Of a stretch of DNA of 10,543 nucleotides, positions 8,311 through 10,543 are shown in pieces. Both the position numbers and the translations under genes were made by a program. This DNA comes from Vairimorpha apis BRL 01. Its lineage: Eukaryota; Microsporidia; Nosematidae. Location of the stretch: the NCBI GenBank assembly GCA_000447185.1, contig KE647211.1, positions 1-10,543 of the forward strand. Reading direction: 5' to 3'. The stretch's first letter is position 1. Each line of letters opens with the position of its first letter. Below the pieces are notes generated by a model. The model was not told the origin of the DNA and made no database searches. It saw only the letters and a list, made by a program, of their open reading frames with translations.

Positions 8311-9449
8311 TTAGGATATGTACTATAATCTTAATTGTTAAATCAATAAACATAAATAAGTTTAAATAAATAAAAAATTAGTTTATTGTAATTTAGCATC
8401 AATTTGAACATAATTAGTTATTTTTTTACAAATCATAATTTGCATAAATAAAAGTATATTATTATTGATTTTATGAAAAAAATTAAAAATGTTTCATTTT
8501 TGTATATAACCAAAAACAAAAATGGCGATGTAAAAAATTAAAAGCTTACTTTATTTTTTTATAAAATTCCATTTGACTAAAACAATTAGAATTTTTAAAA
8601 TTTTTAAATAACAAATTATTTTTAAACATTTAAAATTATAAACATGCATTAAATTAATTAAAATTTGTTTTTTAAGTTACAATTTTAATATAAATAGTTA
8701 ATAACACATCATTTTCAAATGAAAATATAACATAAAAATAATATACAGAAAAATTAACATCTACAACACTAATAATAATTGAAAAGTAATTTATTATTAT
8801 ATGATTAAAAATCGTGTTTTTGTAATTTAATTTAAAAAAAAATTTTAAAAATATACATCCTATCTATAACATTTAAAAATACACTTTAGAGCATTATTAT
8901 GTTATATGAAAAAGAAGAATAGTATAATAAAAAAAATATCAAGCTAGAGTTTTTAATATTAAAAAACAGCATAAAAATATAGTTTAAATAGACTAGTTTA
9001 TATAATAACCTTTTAAATATTTTGATTATTATGTCTGATAATTTTGTGAATTTAATTTTTTCTATGTTATATTACTCACATATCATGATAATGAAAAACA
9101 TTTTAAATTAAATATTGCTTTTATTAAATCAAAATTGTAATTTCATTAATTACATTTAAAAAATATATTTAAAGTAATAAAATACTACATAATACAAAAA
9201 TTTATTTTATATAAATCATATTTGAATTTTTTTTCTTAAAAATATTAATTATTTTTTAAATAAAAATTAAAAAAAAGCAATACAATCGTTAAATTTTTTA
9301 TAAATTAAAAATAATTATAGAATTTACTATTTATAATTTAATCAATGAAACAAAATCTTCTTTAGACACATATAAAAAAATATATATAATATATTATAAT
9401 GTATAATCAGAATTTTTTTTCTTTGACAATTTAAAATTTTTTGGCATTC
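8311..9449. other. AT-rich spacer with no gene found
   Basis: About 1.14 kb of mostly A/T separates RPB7 from the end of the low-complexity gene. I see no conserved ORF, tRNA or CCC motif. One GC-rich island, ATGGCGATG at 8522-8530, also occurs in the snRNA candidate and is reported as a finding. Confidence 0.65.
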
Positions 9450-10543
9450 TTAAACTTGTTCTCGTTTTTCTTTTTTTGTTTGTTTTTCATTATTTTTATC
9501 TTCCATAACATTTATTAACATTTCTTTATTAACGTTCACAGAATCATCAGAAAAAATATCATTATTCTTCATTTTAGTTGCAATTGACATCATTTCATTA
9601 TTATTAATAGTATATTGACTGTCATTAGAATTTTTAACTGTTGAATCAAAAAATTCCAAAGTGTTATTCTTATTTACATTTTTTATTGTTTGATAAATTT
9701 CATGTTTTTTGTCAGTATTCAAATTTTTAGATGAATCAAGTTCTAATTTAATATTGGATTTAATAGAAGAATATTTAACCCCGCTAGATTTTTCATATTT
9801 TTCACTTTTACTGTTTAAAGATTTTTTATCACTAATATTCAAATTTACATCTGATAAAAAAAATTATTTTCCAGTTTCGATTTATCATCTATTATGTCAT
9901 TATCTTTATTTTCATTATTTAAAAAAGTACAATTTTCTTTTTTTTCATAATTATGAAATTGTTTTAATGAACTAAGTTCCATGTCAGAAGATTTATTTTC
10001 AATATTATCGTGAGCATTTTCAGACAAAATTCTTTTACTCAAAAAATTTTCTTTTTTCGAACCGTCCTTATTTATATCTAAAACTGAAGAATTAAAATTA
10101 GTTACATTTGATTTTTTTTATTATTTTCATATTTTTTAGAAACTTTAAAGTTATTATTTGCCATATTTGTGTTATTATATTTTTTAAATTTTTAAATTTT
10201 GAACCAAGTTCATAAACAGAAGAATTATCTCTTTTATCTTTTTTATAAGTTTCATTATTAAACATATTATTTTTATTTTCTGCAACGTTCTGGTCAGTAT
10301 AACAATTTAAATCTGTTTTAAAATCTTGTTTGTTGTTGTGATTTTCAATTTTAATGCAATCAAAATCAATATTCTTAAATAAATCATCTTCGAAATTATT
10401 ATTGTTTTGATTTTGTAGAAGTTTTTTGGATTTTTTTATTGAACTTTTGAATAATATCATCAAATGAGTTATTATTTAACATAAGATTTTCCGGTAAATC
10501 AGTGTTATTTTGTTCTTCTTTATTTTTATCATTTAAATCTTTT
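9450..10543 (-). CDS. Asn/Lys/Ser-rich low-complexity protein, 3' part, frame broken
   Basis: I do not recognise this protein. The visible part, about 365 residues, is rich in Asn, Lys, Ser, Asp and Glu, with no membrane segment or known domain. It ends KKEKREQV at the TAA at 9452-9450. The start lies beyond the right edge. Coding runs through five frame segments. The breaks are near 10431-10437 (one extra base in a seven-T run, plus strand), about 10180-10200, about 10110-10120 and about 9858-9865 (one base missing at each). Each break sits at or beside an A/T homopolymer, and the amino-acid composition stays the same across them, so this is one gene. Low-complexity, charged, Asn-rich proteins are common in AT-rich genomes and evolve fast. 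A pseudogene or a non-conserved secreted or nuclear protein are both possible. Confidence 0.6.

Overview
This looks like nuclear DNA from a small, very AT-rich eukaryotic genome, most likely a microsporidian or a close relative. The grounds are: short eukaryote-only proteins (TAF5, RPB7, a PUF protein), near-absent 5' leaders, a CCC motif just before each start codon (a trait known from microsporidia), no intron in any protein gene, and A+T so high that the spacers are almost only A and T. The species cannot be named from this. Another AT-rich early-diverging fungus remains possible.

Layout, left to right. 69-215 (minus): a candidate Sm-class small nuclear RNA with a U1-like 5' end. 437-1940 (plus): a PUF (Pumilio) RNA-binding protein with all eight repeats but a broken reading frame. 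1941-3006: empty AT-rich spacer. 3007-4241 (minus): an AAAP-family amino-acid transporter broken by one frameshift. 4242-5538: empty spacer. 5539-7220 (minus): TFIID subunit TAF5 broken by one frameshift. 7415-7497 (plus): tRNA-Tyr(GUA) with an 11-nt intron. 7498-7818: spacer with a 19-nt direct repeat. 7819-8277 (minus): RNA polymerase II subunit RPB7, the only intact protein gene. 8283-9449: spacer. 9450-10543 (minus): C-terminal part of an Asn/Lys/Ser-rich low-complexity protein with four frame breaks, running off the right edge.

Two patterns link the genes. First, all four protein starts in the window follow an (A/T)CCCTT element, mostly 2-4 nt before the ATG, and the snRNA candidate starts at a CCCC; most have a TATA-like sequence 24-34 nt further upstream. 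Second, every frame break can be explained by one base gained or lost in an A or T homopolymer, while the protein motifs on both sides stay well conserved. That points to sequencing or assembly error more than to gene decay.

The genes mostly serve gene expression: transcription initiation (TAF5, RPB7), translation (tRNA-Tyr), mRNA control (PUF) and perhaps splicing (U1-like RNA). I see no mobile element, CRISPR array or defence system. The most original observation is the U1-like RNA.
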